Shown: positions 11,346-22,334 of the stretch, piece after piece
How the letters are laid out: each line of letters begins with the position of its first letter
How positions within the stretch are numbered: position 1 is the first letter of the stretch
Source: Trichobilharzia szidati
Lineage: Eukaryota > Platyhelminthes > Trematoda > Strigeidida > Schistosomatidae
Direction: 5' to 3'
Assembly: GCA_944472155.2 (NCBI GenBank)
Contig: OX235275.1
Coordinates: forward strand, 57,305,228-57,369,227
Length of the DNA: 64,000 nt
The notes under the pieces: model-generated
The model's input: only the letters and a program-made list of their open reading frames with translations
The model's database searches: none
Told to the model about the DNA's origin: nothing
Position numbers and translations under genes: made by a program

Positions 11346-11609
11346 GAATATAGTTGAATGTAAAGAGTTAACCATTGATAAGCGTTCAAAGAAATAAAGT
11401 AACATTGGAAGTATCACATATTTCGAGTGCTAGGTGTATAAAGGATAATTCTACCGAGACGCTCTATGGGCTTTATTTCAATATGGTAGTATATTTTCAC
11501 AAATATAAATGCAACTTATAGAAATACATGTAAGTGGAAGAAATATTAACAGCAAAGCAGTGACGTTTTTCAAGACAAGAATTTAGAATATTGACTCGAG
11601 GATTTCATC

Positions 11610-11955
11610 ATGAGCTGATATCAGTTAGAAAACAACTGGAAAACCTTGGAGTAATGGGCAGCTGAAATGTCATAGTTTGTAACTCTCCAGCAGTACGCAC
11701 ACACACGGCGGGGTTCGAACCTAGGACCTTCTGATTACTAGGCGAGCGAGCTTGTAGACCATTAAGCCAGCCCGTGAATTCTAACTCCTTCCAGTTCATG
11801 GTATAGAGCGACCATTTCCCAGTGTCTTCTTCGACTAGTTAATGCCCCACTTTCAACCTGCTGTGCCCTGCTGATCACGGCTTCTCACTAGAATCCCAGG
11901 TCACTGCCCGAATAGGCCCAGTCGCTAGTGAGCATCAGACTAATTTTCAAGTGAA
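11610..11955 (-). mobile_element. tRNA-like SINE (family B), minus strand
   Basis: Begins with 'atcatgagctgatatcagtt', the reverse of the family-B tail. It contains the reverse-complement B-box 'ggttcgaacctag' and A-box, and ends in the leader 'cactagaatcccaggt' and 'gactgggcctattcgg' (minus reading). It abuts the PLE fragment at 11965. Confidence 0.7.
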
Positions 11956-11964
11956 ACCTTACGT

Positions 11965-13035
11965 AAAACACTGCTAGAGGACGGGAAAGTTTATCAACTT
12001 CCAGAGCTTCACCTCACTGATCCAAAAGCGAAACCTGGTACGTATATCAAGTTCAAGGATTAGAAATATCTGTTCGGAAGACATGATAATGAAAGAATTA
12101 AATTTATTACGTGAAACCCTACTACAGAACGGGTATCCACCAAGATTCATAGAGAAAAATATGAAAGTGAAGCCTCCATCGCCAAACATCGCAACTGTTC
12201 CTAAGAACACTCTCTTCATGAACCTAGAGTTCAAATGTACCGCTTTTGGCCACTTAATTGTGTATTTATTAATTTACTTGCTAGTGCGGAGCAAAGTATA
12301 TCGGCCGTACGCAACGTCAAGTCAATGAACGTATTCTGGAACACTGTCCAGCTTGGTTAGTCAAAGGAGTAAAGAAGAATGTCAACAGCTCCGTCCGTGA
12401 ACACCTTGTTATCCAAAGACGTCGAGTGTCCCTACACGAATGCTTCACATTGGTACACAATGTCCCTCAATATTGTTTGAAGGGACTTCGCATACGCCAT
12501 CTATACATAGCTGAAGCATTAGCTATTCGAGATTTGAAACTGGACCTCTTCATTCAAAAGCGCTTCATTCATTTTACTAGCCCTAACTTGGGCAGAGGAA
12601 AGTTCTTACTCTAAGCTTACTATTACTATTATCGTTATTATTACCATTATTTTATTATCATTAGTATTCTCATCGTCCATATTTTATTGTCACTGAATTA
12701 CTGTTTATTAATAACGTCGCGCCTTCGTACAAAATTTATGTAAAAACACTTTATCACCTTTCCATTAGAACCTGTTCATTCTACTTGAGGTTATTGGTCA
12801 GTCATTATCTCACATTTATTACGTCATTTAAACTTCTGCCTTTTTAGAAATTCCAGTTAGCCATCCCTTCTGGATAACACCTCACATTGCGTAATACATT
12901 TTTCGAGGATAAACTTTACCAGTATCTGATTGGTCATATGATTTCTTTGTTAAACATAATTACAATCCTACAGCAGCTTAGGAAAATGAATCGTCGAAAA
13001 GAAAATTTTCTTCGCTGTTTACGCCTTCTTCTAAC
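11965..13035 (+). pseudogene. Penelope-like element fragment (RT C-terminus, GIY-YIG C-terminus, 3' UTR)
   Basis: The frame at 12083 reads MKELNLLRETLLQNGYPP, then RFIEKNMKVK, then TVPKNTLFMNLEFK. This is the region after the RT core of schistosome PLEs. The segment from 12265 to 12614, in shifting frames, gives 'RQVNERILEHCPAWLVKGVKK', 'NSSVREH', 'LRIRHLYIAEALAIRDLK' and 'FIQKRF', which lies downstream of the GIY-YIG motif. The GIY-YIG core itself is deleted near 12235. The 3' UTR, with 'gtcgaaaagaaaattttctt' near 12994, recurs at 27180 and 47090. Dead copy. Confidence 0.7.
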
Positions 13036-13599
13036 AATTTTCAAGTATTGGTTTTGTAGGGATTTCGTTTGATTGGGATCAAACAAAATCCCTACAAAAC
13101 TAATACGTGATAATTAAAAATATCGAACATCAGTATACAGAAAACATATAATGATCGGGTGTATTCTTTAGGTACATTCCAGACGAGGTGTCACATTGTT
13201 AAAGATGGCAGATATTTTTGATTTGTCTTTGCTATATAATACTAAACTGCTATATCAGCGTCTGTAACACGTATTGCCTCTAGTAAGAATGATAGAATTA
13301 AGGTTTTTGTGGGTTAATTCTGATCCTTTTGAATAAACTTCGTAAGTGTTCTCACAACCATAGATGGAAGCATGCCAAGTTGTTCATCTCATTTTATTTT
13401 GCTCCTCAGAAATAACGGCAGTTCGGCCTACGGATTCAAGAGCATTCACAGTTTGATTGTGTGGACCGAATAACGTGTTGTGGCACGGAAATATCTTAGA
13501 CTAACTTCTCCTTTCTTCCCTGTCCTCTCCAATTCTTCTAGACAACATTTGCAGCACTAACTTTATTCATTCAAACGGTGAATGATGATAATAAGGCTT

Positions 13600-14135
13600 C
13601 TAGTATGTTAATAATTTTGTAAACATAACTGATACAACTTAATGACTACTAATAATTCGAATCAGAAACATGGTACTGATTACTTCCCAGTGGCTGATCG
13701 CTGTGTACAAGCATTCTCTTTATGACTTAAAAATACATACAGTTATGTGCTTATGACTCTACTGCTATCTGTTTGTTAGTTTATGTTGTTCGATTCATGG
13801 TTGCTATAGTAGTGGTATGTCAACATCTGATACATAAATTCATAGGCGTTACCCCATAAACAGATACTTCTTGATTTCAATATGACCGTTTGATTCATTC
13901 TAAAGAAACTATATCAGATTAGATCGAATATGTTCTTCAGAACACCCCCCCATTCCTCTTGATTGATTCACTTCGTTTTCACTGTATTATCAGACAGCTG
14001 AGAGACATATTCCAAACATTTGTGTGTCTAAAGTAGTTGGGCAGACTCACACTGTTCATGTGTCATGTTGTCTTCGTATAAATATTTCAAACTTGAGTTT
14101 TTTCAAAACGTTTTAATATCAGTTAAGTAGAGAAG
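13600..14135 (+). promoter_or_regulatory. Conserved upstream region and putative promoter of MEG copy 2
   Basis: About 500 bases resemble 30120-30650 (copy 3) and the minus strand of 59270-58715 (copy 4). Shared pieces include 'gacttaaaaata', 'tctgtttgttagttt', 'cataggcgtt' and 'gagagacatatt'. A TATA-like 'tataaatat' at 14077-14085 stands 50 bases or so before the ATG. It is followed in every copy by 'ttcaaacttgagttttt' and 'atatcagtta', which should be the 5' UTR. Transcription start is inferred, not shown. Confidence 0.5.
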
Positions 14136-17100
14136 ATGCGGTCAGCTACGCTTCTGTCATTTCTTCTACTTATCCTGCACACTTTGATACACCTCACAGA
14201 AGGGGGAAGCTCAGGTGAGTTTGATATTATTATTGTAACTTTCTTAGACGTATATTCTTTTGTAATAATATCATTGAAATGAAAATTATTTGGTGCTTCT
14301 GATGTACTTACATTCTCTTAGCTAGGTGGTCCATGACTGAGGCTTTCATAGTCTTGAAAGATTGACTTCAGGAGGAACTTGACCATTTCAATATCTTAAT
14401 GATTGTTGTGAGAAGCGGTCCATCGTATTTCTTCTCCAATTCCATTTCGTTTGAAGAATCTAAACTTTATCAGGATATCCTCTGGAATTTGTAATATTTT
14501 CCTCTCGGATGATTTGTATATTTTGTAGTCAGATAAAGATCTGCACTTGTCTACTAGTGTAGTGTGTTTAGGCCTCTGTTTGGTGCAGACTGAATTCTAG
14601 GTAGCTCACTATCACAGTTCATTGTGAACCGTAACTATTAGAATGGTTGGAGGCAATCGGCAGGAAGCCTTGAACCTAGGCTCCGCCGTACATCTCTGAC
14701 TACAGTGCTGGGTGACGCGGGTTCGAATCTCAGAAGGGACTTGAGTCCGTTCAAGGTTGTAGATACGTCTTGGTGAATGCTGAGTGCCAACTAGTACCAA
14801 ATTTAGTTGGTGTCAAAGGCTTTCTGCCGATTGCCTCCAACCATTTATTACCGAAAAATGTTTATCATACTTTCATGTAGCTTATTTACGATGGTGGAAG
14901 TCTAACATGTGCAAATCTTAGACACATCAAACACCCTAAGCGGTAAAGAATTTCTACAAGTCTGATGCTCAGGTTACTGCGCAATCTGCAGACACAGATC
15001 AGATTTACCGAGAAATCTACGCGATTCACACAGACGAAAGCCGAACCAATAAAATTATCATTAGCATCATCATTTCTGGCGACAAAGCGTTACATTGAAG
15101 TTTATCACGAGAAAAAGAAAGTCATCAAAAACTGACGAGAATTCAGAAAGTTCATTTTATCTTGAAGCTGTAATTGTCGAAGATGTTTTCCACCACTAGT
15201 CCATAGCTGAAACCCTCCGCTTAAAATCTTCTCATTGAGGATCTGTTTTTTCCTCAGTTTTGCTAATTCTTTCTTTAGATGAGTTTTCGTATTCTACCGA
15301 AGACATTATTCACATTTTATAACTATGACATTTTCAGTTTTATCAAACAATCTCGTGCACGGTTTCGAAACTTCACGGTTTTTATGCTGTGAGTTAAAAA
15401 TACTTCTCACTGGAGAGATATGGAAGAGCATTCCTACTTACATTCAAGAAAAGGAACTGATAATGAGAGAGACATGCAGAGTAATCAGTAAACAACCTCA
15501 TCTTCCTATTTCAAATGTTAAGCACTTCTAAGATCTTTATGTTTCCATGGTAACGATTTTGTTATTGTCCCATATGTGTATTGAAGCGTCAATCAACTGC
15601 AGGTAGAACAGTAATCTACATGTGCCATATGAAGTGGTCATGACAATATTATTTACTAATTTGTTCTAATGCATTTCCTTTTTTCTTCAGAGACGCAGGT
15701 TCAGCGTATTGGTAAGGAAGACATACTTCTTATAACTTGCAGGGGATATGGTCTTCACTAGTATAAGTTATGATGATTCATGCATATATCAATGATTGAT
15801 CTGTGTAGTTGGAAAGCATTCACGTTGTAGTGGTAGTGCTTATTAGACAGGTCTAAGTAATCGAAACACTGGAAGATCGCTTCGTTTGTTTACAGCCTTG
15901 CTCATCAAGCATATACTGAATTAGATTATGTTTAGTAGGGCATCCCAAAAATGTTTGCTTATTATCTAAATTAATATTTATAGTATCAAGCGTATTAAAT
16001 GTTGTGTGGCATGAAACTTTTCGGTGTCGAACTCAGAATAAACGAATTTTCAACTGTAAACTCGATTCCAAGTTGTGATTAATTTTGTCCACTATGGCAT
16101 CTGATAAACGCAAAGACAAAAACGTATATTTTAAGGAAGAATAGTATTCCGTATGAAGAAGTCAAATCTATTGATTCGCAGACTAAATTGCTATATCAGT
16201 CTTTAAATATTAAGATTTCTTGATAGCACAATGATGTGATCAACGCTTCATCTTGCCTCGTATTCCTTTGAAAAATTTGATACATTTTAATTCTCTGTTG
16301 AATTACACAGATGATGGGTCAGCAGGTGTTGGCAAGTAAGTCTGTGGGTTGATTTTAAAACTTTTGCCGTATTTCAGTGATTGATCTTTAATTTGTCTAA
16401 TAGACATCTTGTCTGAAAAGCCTGTCTTACACGTAATTTCATAAATGCAGCTGGAGATGGAATTAAGACCAGCTTCGCCTATGTACCTGAACAATATGCT
16501 TAATAAACGATAATCAGGTTGAAAGTTCTGTGTGTTCGCCCTTCCTATTTCTCCTTTTATCCACCTGACAATGATTTCTTCATTTTAATTATCTATAGAT
16601 CCTAATTTACTTAACACTGGTTTTTTCCTGATAACACTGTACTCCTTCTCGTCAGTGCCACGCTAAGAGTAATTCTTGGGTAATCTATTTAGATATTGAT
16701 TAGTCTGTAAACATTCACCGTTAGGATCGGCATAATTTTTAATGTTTGCTCTGAGTGGAGCTATTTTGCTCTACAACATAGTCTTTGTACGTAACGTATC
16801 TCCTGGCTTACGAAAGATGAAGCTGTCGAAATTCAGGCTTCGGCCATTCCCAGTAACTTTCATGTATTCGGGTTAATCAGAGGAAGCAACTGACTAAAAT
16901 GTAGTTTCTGAGGTTAACTGACACTTAACTAGTGAGTTCGTAAGCCTATTGAAAACTTCATACATTTAATCCTCTCTTTTAATTTGAATAAAGCAAGAAA
17001 AACAGTGGTTTGTGCAGAATAATATGGTACCATCATTGTTTTTTTCATTGTCTCCTCATGAGCTGCTTCCAGCCGGAATATAGTGTTAAGTTTATGCGCA

Positions 17101-19717
17101 GAAAACCTTTAACATACTTGCAATTTTAATGTAGTTTAGGTGACAGGAGGTCAAAGACTTAGTGAACAGTTTGGGAATCATTGGCAGTAGGCACCGACCA
17201 CTAAAATGCCAGCTCAGCTAAAAAACTCACGAATTGACAGAAGTTAGATTTCATGCAGTGGTCACTGAATCGGCTGCCAGTGGCTGAATGGATTACGAGC
17301 TTGCCTTGTAACCTGGATGTTCTGGGTTGAAACCCAAGAAGTGGATGCGTATTATTACCAAATTAGGGGGGTGAAACAGCTGTCCAGCACTTCGGTGCAG
17401 TTTTCCAATAGTTCTCTAAATGATCTCGATTCGTGGTGAAACTCGAATAAACTTATATAGTTTTTGCACACGGATTTCAAGTTTATACAAAGTAAATGCA
17501 TGCATAAAATGGCAAAGAAGTTGCGTGATAAGGACTTGAAAACAACTGGTGATTTCAGGCTGTAAGTATGTGAGAACTTACGGAAGCTATTTCCAAAAAG
17601 TAGAACCTAACACTGTCTCTAAATGCAGTCACAGGTGTACTCTCGAATTAACCTTGAAATATGACAGGTGGATTTGTAGAAAGAATATTTAAAATACTAT
17701 TTATTGTATCATGAGATCTATCGGCTATTTGCAAACGTCTATGTCAGTGTATGAGGTCTTTCTGGGTAGATTTCCATTCGAACGACATAAATTCACTGTT
17801 GGAGACCTCTCTCTTATATCAAAGAATGTTTTGTTTGACCAGTATATGCTCTACGCGATCCCTGCATTATATTATCGACTTATACAGCAAACAAATATGC
17901 TTCTAAGACTAATTCAATAAGCGTTATAACATGATCGGTCATTTTATTCGGTGTTCACTGATTTCTTCTTCTGAAAATCTTCATTCACGAAAACCTGTAT
18001 CGTGTTAAGACTAAAAAGGTTTTGATTTATTTTTCTATGAAAACATTTTATGAATTAAGTTCTATCTGGGGTTGGATTAGGTAAGTTTTAGAGAGGAGTG
18101 TCATGATTCAAAATGTATTGAATAACATTTTGAGACTTCTATTAATTTAGACAGCAAACAATTTCGCTCTAAAAAACAAGGCGAATTAGAAAGCTCCACT
18201 AATTATTTCAGATAATCAATATAAAAGTTATATGGAGATAATAATGCGTGACTGTAAACTTGTTGGCATTTATTACAAAGGCGTCGTTACTGCACACATG
18301 AAGGAAGCACTATTCAAGGCTGCGTCATCCAACGATGAAATCAGAGACGGCAGGTTATCCCTAACACTGGTGAATCATCTAGTTGACTGACAACACCGTA
18401 AACTCGACTGGTATAATTCAGTCAACACTACTACGGTTGACTAATGGTGTCGTATACATTTTACTAAATTCTTGTTGAATTACTCGTAGACATAACTACA
18501 TGCGCAAAACTCAATATCTCCTTACAAGTAAACTCATCGCCTTTCAACTTTTTAATCTTTATTGTACAAAAAAGTAAAATGATTACACTGTTATGGTAAG
18601 TAAATGAAAACAACATTATTTACTATCCTTAATAGCTCCTCACTTTCCGAGTGTGCCTTAGAAGCGCAACTCTATTCCACTTGAATGTCTTCCTTGCCTA
18701 TATATTCAATCCATCTCCAACCCCTTTCACATTTTTTTGTGACGCATACAGCTGGTTACCCATGTGTCGAAAACGACACCTGATCCGGTCGCTTGCCACT
18801 CGTATTCGGCGCATATGTAGCCTTGATACTGTGAAAGATGAGTTATATATTTTGAGGAAAATCCTAATAGAAAATGGATTTCCACCACGTTTCATAGATA
18901 AGAATATACATTCAAATCCTAAAAAACGTGACTTATCAACCGTACCCAAGAAGACACTTTACATGAGCTTGGAATTCAAAGGGGACTTAGGTGCCGATAT
19001 CATGAAACGAAGGATATCACAGTCCCTGAAAAGAGCATTCCCTGCTGAATCCCTGAGAATAGCCTTTACTAGTCGACCATTATTGTTCAGTAGCCTGAAG
19101 GACATGATTCCGCTGTTGACAAACTCTATGTGTGCATATTTTGTTGGGTAATTATAAGTCAGATTTACTTGTTGCCTATTCGTTCTGGCAGTCCCCTTCT
19201 CCCGATAATATAGGAACGACATCCAAGGGATTTCACCCACTGATGATAGTTAGTATTTGCTAGTCGCCCTCATCAACTTGGTGTCTTTCTGCACTGATTT
19301 AGATGGAAACATTATATTTTGAAAGGATATTTAATTGAAAAGCCTCCAATGTCTTCCTGAGCAATGAAAGCGATTATTTTCGTATGAAGTAGGCTTACTG
19401 CACAAACTGAAGTCTTGACGTGATTAGGCTTAATAACGAAAATTTAAAACACTGTGGCATTTCGCTGTTGTATACTAATGTATTTATTTATATACCATGC
19501 ATTATCCCTTCTCCATTGGTTTAATGTACAGCACTATACATTCTCTATTGTGAGTGAATCCGATTCATGAATACTTTAATATTCAAATTTGACTGTGATT
19601 TAACAAGCTTATTATCTTCATTTATTGTGTTCTTGAATTTTATGTGTTGTTTTTACTGCTTATAGAGACAAAACAAGCAATGGATCTCTGATCACTTCTA
19701 CAATTATTTATTTATAG
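14136..19717 (+). CDS. Micro-exon gene copy 2, small secreted protein (complete model)
   Basis: Six exons join into 216 coding bases (71 codons and a stop). 14136-14214 (79 bases) encodes MRSATLLSFLLLILHTLI and ends HLTEGGSS, a signal peptide, with donor gtgagt. 15691-15711 (21 bases, ETQVQRI) follows a pyrimidine-rich acceptor. 16311-16335 (25 bases, DDGSAGVG) has donor gtaagt. 18575-18595 is 21 bases (NKMITLL). 19532-19549 is 18 bases (C, TIHSL). 19666-19717 is terminal (LDKTSNGSLITS, stop TAG). Phases agree at each junction and match copies 1, 3 and 4. The structure is typical of schistosome micro-exon genes; the function is unknown, and secretion is inferred from the N-terminus. Introns hold a PLE, a SINE and a half inverted-repeat element. 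I do not recognise a named MEG family. Extra micro-exons may have been missed. Confidence 0.65.
14645..14842. mobile_element. Hairpin-forming element with 25-base terminal inverted repeats
   Basis: 14645-14669 and 14818-14842 are inverted copies with a single mismatch (core 'ggttggaggcaatcggcagg'). The interior carries 'gcgggttcgaatctc', a B-box-like sequence on the plus strand. It could be a MITE or a tRNA-derived element with inverted ends. It lies in intron 1 of MEG copy 2. Confidence 0.6.
16960..17560 (+). mobile_element. Half of an inverted-repeat (PLE-LTR-like) element, split by a SINE
   Basis: From 'tttgaataaagcaagaaaaa' through 'tatggtaccatcattgtttt' and 'catacttgcaattttaatgt' it matches the left half of the element at 34065 and 54076. 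A family-B SINE occupies about 17150-17465. The element seems to resume near 17466 with 'tgcacacggatttcaagttt', as at 34290. No inverted second half was found. Confidence 0.5.
17150..17465 (+). mobile_element. tRNA-like SINE (family B)
   Basis: Contains the A-box region 'gccagtggctgaatggatta', the weak B-box 'gggttgaaacccaag', 'ggtgaaacagctgtccagca' and 'gttctctaaatgatctcgat'. It is inserted in an inverted-repeat element within an intron of MEG copy 2. Confidence 0.7.
18750..19150 (+). pseudogene. Penelope-like element RT C-terminal fragment
   Basis: One open frame gives CRKRHLIRSLATRIRRICS, then KDELYILRKILIENGFPP, then RFIDKN, then TVPKKTLYMSLEFKGDLG and LRIAFTSRPLLFSSLKD. This matches the other PLE fragments here between the RT core and the GIY-YIG domain, and stops before a clear GIY-YIG. 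It lies in the intron between the 21- and 18-base exons of MEG copy 2, in the gene's sense orientation. Confidence 0.75.
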
Positions 19718-19734
19718 AATGATATGAAAAGAAC

Positions 19735-19960
19735 CGTGCGTCAGTGACACAGAGGTAGAATGCTTGTAAGTGTTTCAGGGTTCAGTCCTCGGCCACTGAC
19801 GTACTGCTTCACCTTGCATAGCCAGTATTACGACTGGTAAGAAGGGGAGGCTGGGCATAAGACTAGCAACCTCATCTCATAAAAACAGATACCACTGCTG
19901 CGGAAACTTCAAAGCTATAGCTTGAAGCCCCATGTTTCTCTGGGAACATAAAGGAATAAT
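19735..19960 (+). mobile_element. tRNA-derived SINE (family A)
   Basis: 'gtgcgtcagtgacacagagg' (A-box), B-box-like 'cagggttcagtcctcg', and 'actgacgtac' closing the tRNA-like head. It is followed by 'tattacgactggtaagaagg', 'gactagcaacctcat' and the 3' end 'gaagccccatgtttctctgg'. It sits just past the stop codon of MEG copy 2, near the place where a family-A SINE hit the terminal exon of copy 1. Confidence 0.7.
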
Positions 19961-20184
19961 ATGTGTATACATCTATATGTTTGAAAGGCACCTCTCTCAC
20001 GGATAAATGCTTTCCAGTTTAGTAATGCATTAACACAGCAATGGGAGATTTTGTCGTTTTCAGCCTATAGATCACCAACTGCATCATTTGCAGAACCTAC
20101 TCAAGGTTCACGATGCAATTTTCGGTTATCGTGTATTATCACAAATAACATAAATATTTAGACTAGGTGTGATTAGGTAGTATG

Positions 20185-20262
20185 AAGTATCTAGCCGACG
20201 AGTCCCAAATGAGGAGAAACACACATCCTAGGTTTCACTGTTAGCTGACATCAGCTCCTACT
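20185..20262 (+). ncRNA. Degenerate SM-alpha hammerhead ribozyme
   Basis: 'ctagccgacgagtcccaaat' followed by 'gaggagaaacacacatccta' and 'ggtttcactg' follows the SM-alpha order: stem I strand, C-CGACGAG core, stem II region, GAAAC core, cleavage triplet atc and closing stem I. The CUGANGAG box has one substitution and stem II is imperfect. Activity is uncertain. Confidence 0.5.
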
Positions 20263-20359
20263 CCTGGAGACCTTCTCTTCTTCAGTTAATTCGTCTCTGT
20301 GTGGACTGTGATACAATATATTTGACTCCCCTATATATTTATCGCCAATCACATTCACT

Positions 20360-20600
20360 TTTAGTAATTTTCTGAATTTTCATTTTTTTAATAGTGCTAG
20401 CTACTTGGGGATATCAGACCGTTGATGTGAATGGCAAGTAAATGAAATTTTCAGCGCCACACAGGTTGGCCAAGAATTGAAAAACAGACTGCTAATTTAT
20501 GAGTTTATATTTTTTACTGTCATTAATGTTCTGTTTCCACTTACTTGTTATTTTTAAGTAAATAAATAAATAAATTCATCATAAAACTCTTGTTCTACTG
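20360..20600 (+). repeat. Downstream block of the duplicated MEG unit, copy 2
   Basis: 'ttctgaattttcatttttttaatagtg' (20371-20397) to 'ttctgtttccacttacttgt' and 'taaataaataaattcatcat' matches the blocks near 7620, 39730 and 49610(-). Confidence 0.6.
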
Positions 20601-20699
20601 TGGGTTCAAAGATATTACGTTGTAGATTTCTCAACGAACCATAATCAGTGACATGGTTTTGAACTCTTTAGAAATGCACAAACAAACATAACTTAATTA

Positions 20700-21085
20700 G
20701 GGATCGAATCCAACAACTCTGGGTCACAGGGATAGGCTGTTTGTTGTTAGAATTCAATCACTTGTAATTTTTTATGTGCCTAGGGCTTGTAACTGGAGAG
20801 TAATGCCAGCTGATCACACTGACAAGAATCCAGTTCACATGTGTCATTGTGAACCCTATTAGTCACTATTTTCCCACTAGAAATTCATCCTATTGCCACT
20901 CATATTAGGTATAACCTAAATTCAACATCTGTAATCTATTTGACTATCCAATATGCTCTATACTGAACATACTAGTTCTCACATTTCCTTTTCAAAACCT
21001 GTAAGTAATATGTTTAGTTCATACAGGCTCGCTTCTCTGGTTTTACAAGTGAAATTTACTAGCGTTTAGCACACTTATTTGGCTC
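20700..21085. other. No gene or repeat recognised
   Basis: Mixed AT-rich sequence. Similarity to 8690-9170 ('ctagccactttttcgcccac' there, 'agtcactattttcccactag' here) suggests it is more of the duplicated unit. Confidence 0.35.
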
Positions 21086-21089
21086 AGCA

Positions 21090-21320
21090 AGGAGAGAAAT
21101 TCAGGTGAACGTAGGGAAGACGGAGGTGACTGATGAAGATAACCAACCAATAGCAACACTAACAACAACCAGAATCAATCACCATCATTAAAGGGAGAGA
21201 TTTGAGTGGGGTCACTTCCTTCATTAATTTGGCCAAGAAGCACAGTTTCGAAAACATGAGGTCAGAACGGATGAAAATGTCAAAGGCAGCCAGAATAGGA
21301 AAGGTAAGATACACCTTATA
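21090..21320 (+). pseudogene. RTE-like fragment
   Basis: 'gcaaggagagaaattcaggtgaacgtaggg' (21090-21119) gives the RT-derived 'VNVGKTEVT' region, and 21190-21290 the 'GRDLSGVTSFINLAKK' and 'RMKMSKAARIGK' region of RTE C-termini. The element is broken by the insertion at 21323, and a matching 3' part appears from 22335. Confidence 0.55.
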
Positions 21321-21322
21321 AG

Positions 21323-22000
21323 TTTCGATAAAGAAAGGAAGACGAAATTTGCAGTATAAAATGATATCGTCATCATTCTATTTCACAGGTTATCATCAGC
21401 TGTCATTGACTACCTGAAATTACAGTGGTTATATATATAGATGATAATAACATAATTTAATGTTTGAGTGGTAGTAGGGAAGAGATAAAGTTGACGCATC
21501 CAAAAAAGAATGAAAGCATTACAATTTTTAGTTAAAGTTTTCATCATCAATTTATACACTTTTAAAGTTGAAAAGAAGGGGGCACGGGTGAGACAGAAAA
21601 CAGAAAAAACTGATTATCAGAAACAGTGTTAGCTTGTAGGTTCACATAGCAACTCCAAAAAACAAAGGCGGTTACAGTTTATGAGATTAAGATTTGTTCA
21701 GTGAGTTGAGATCACTGAATTAGATGACTAATTATTGTAACCAAAATCAAAATTCAGTTACCAAGGGAGTGAGAGGTTAATCATACTCTCATTTTTGGAT
21801 GCGTCAACTTTATCTCTTCCCTACTACCACTTAAACATTAAAGTATGTTATTATCATTTATATAACCATTGTAATTTCAGATAGTCAATGGCAGCTGATG
21901 AGGATGACCTGTGAAATAGAATGATGATATCATTTCATACTGCAAATTTCGTCTTCCTTTCTTTATCGAAATTTATCAAGGGAACCAGTTGTTTGAAGAA
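21323..22000. mobile_element. Insertion with about 180-base terminal inverted repeats and 9-base direct repeats
   Basis: About 21323-21505 and 21791-21976 are inverted copies of each other ('ggatgcgtcaactttatctc' on one strand of each), around a unique centre of about 285 bases. The 9-mer ccttataag occurs immediately before (21314-21322) and after (22001-22009), which looks like a target-site duplication. Each repeat carries 'cagctgatga' upstream of 'gtgaaatagaatgatga', a hammerhead-like arrangement known from Penelope-like LTRs. No coding frame is seen. Confidence 0.6.
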
Positions 22001-22009
22001 CCTTATAAG

Positions 22010-22195
22010 TGCGTCGGGGGCACAGTGGTTAGGACTCTCGCCGACCATGCACATGGTCCGGGGTTCGATCCCCTGCCGGCGCACACCCGATATCTAAGGT
22101 AGGCCTGAATTTGGGCTAACCGATATCCATGCTGAAAATTCCATACTTGTACTGAAAATACAGTGTGGAATCAAGCTGTAAATCAAAAAAAAAAT
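22010..22195 (+). mobile_element. tRNA-derived SINE with well-kept promoter and polyA end
   Basis: The tRNA-like head 22012-22083 has a 7-pair acceptor stem (gcgtcgg with ccggcgc, one G-T pair), an A-box 'ggcacagtggttagg', an anticodon-like stem gacca/tggtc with a 7-base loop, and a perfect B-box 'ggttcgatccc'. A unique body and an A-run near 22187 follow. U33 is replaced by G and the T-arm has an extra base, so I call it a SINE, not a working tRNA gene. Confidence 0.65.
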
Positions 22196-22334
22196 AAGTT
22201 CTTGTATACGTGTCAGAAGCTTGCACTGCGTGTCAAGAAAGAAACTTCCAGCAGGCTGAAGACTTTAATCAGCAGCTGCCCATCTCGCTGGCTGCATACT
22301 GAGTATCAAATGGCCAGCCGGCCAGGAATAATTA

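Noticed and set aside
11055..11417. Two overlapping minus frames of 107-120 codons
   Set aside because: They are antisense to an RTE 3' fragment and have no recognisable content.
16656..16684. Possible 24-base exon in copy 2 after 'ttctcgtcag'
   Set aside because: Acceptor and frame are good, but copies 1, 3 and 4 lack the splice sites at the aligned position.
22012..22083. Functional tRNA gene (anticodon-like CAC)
   Set aside because: G replaces U33, the T-arm is irregular and a SINE body with A-run follows.
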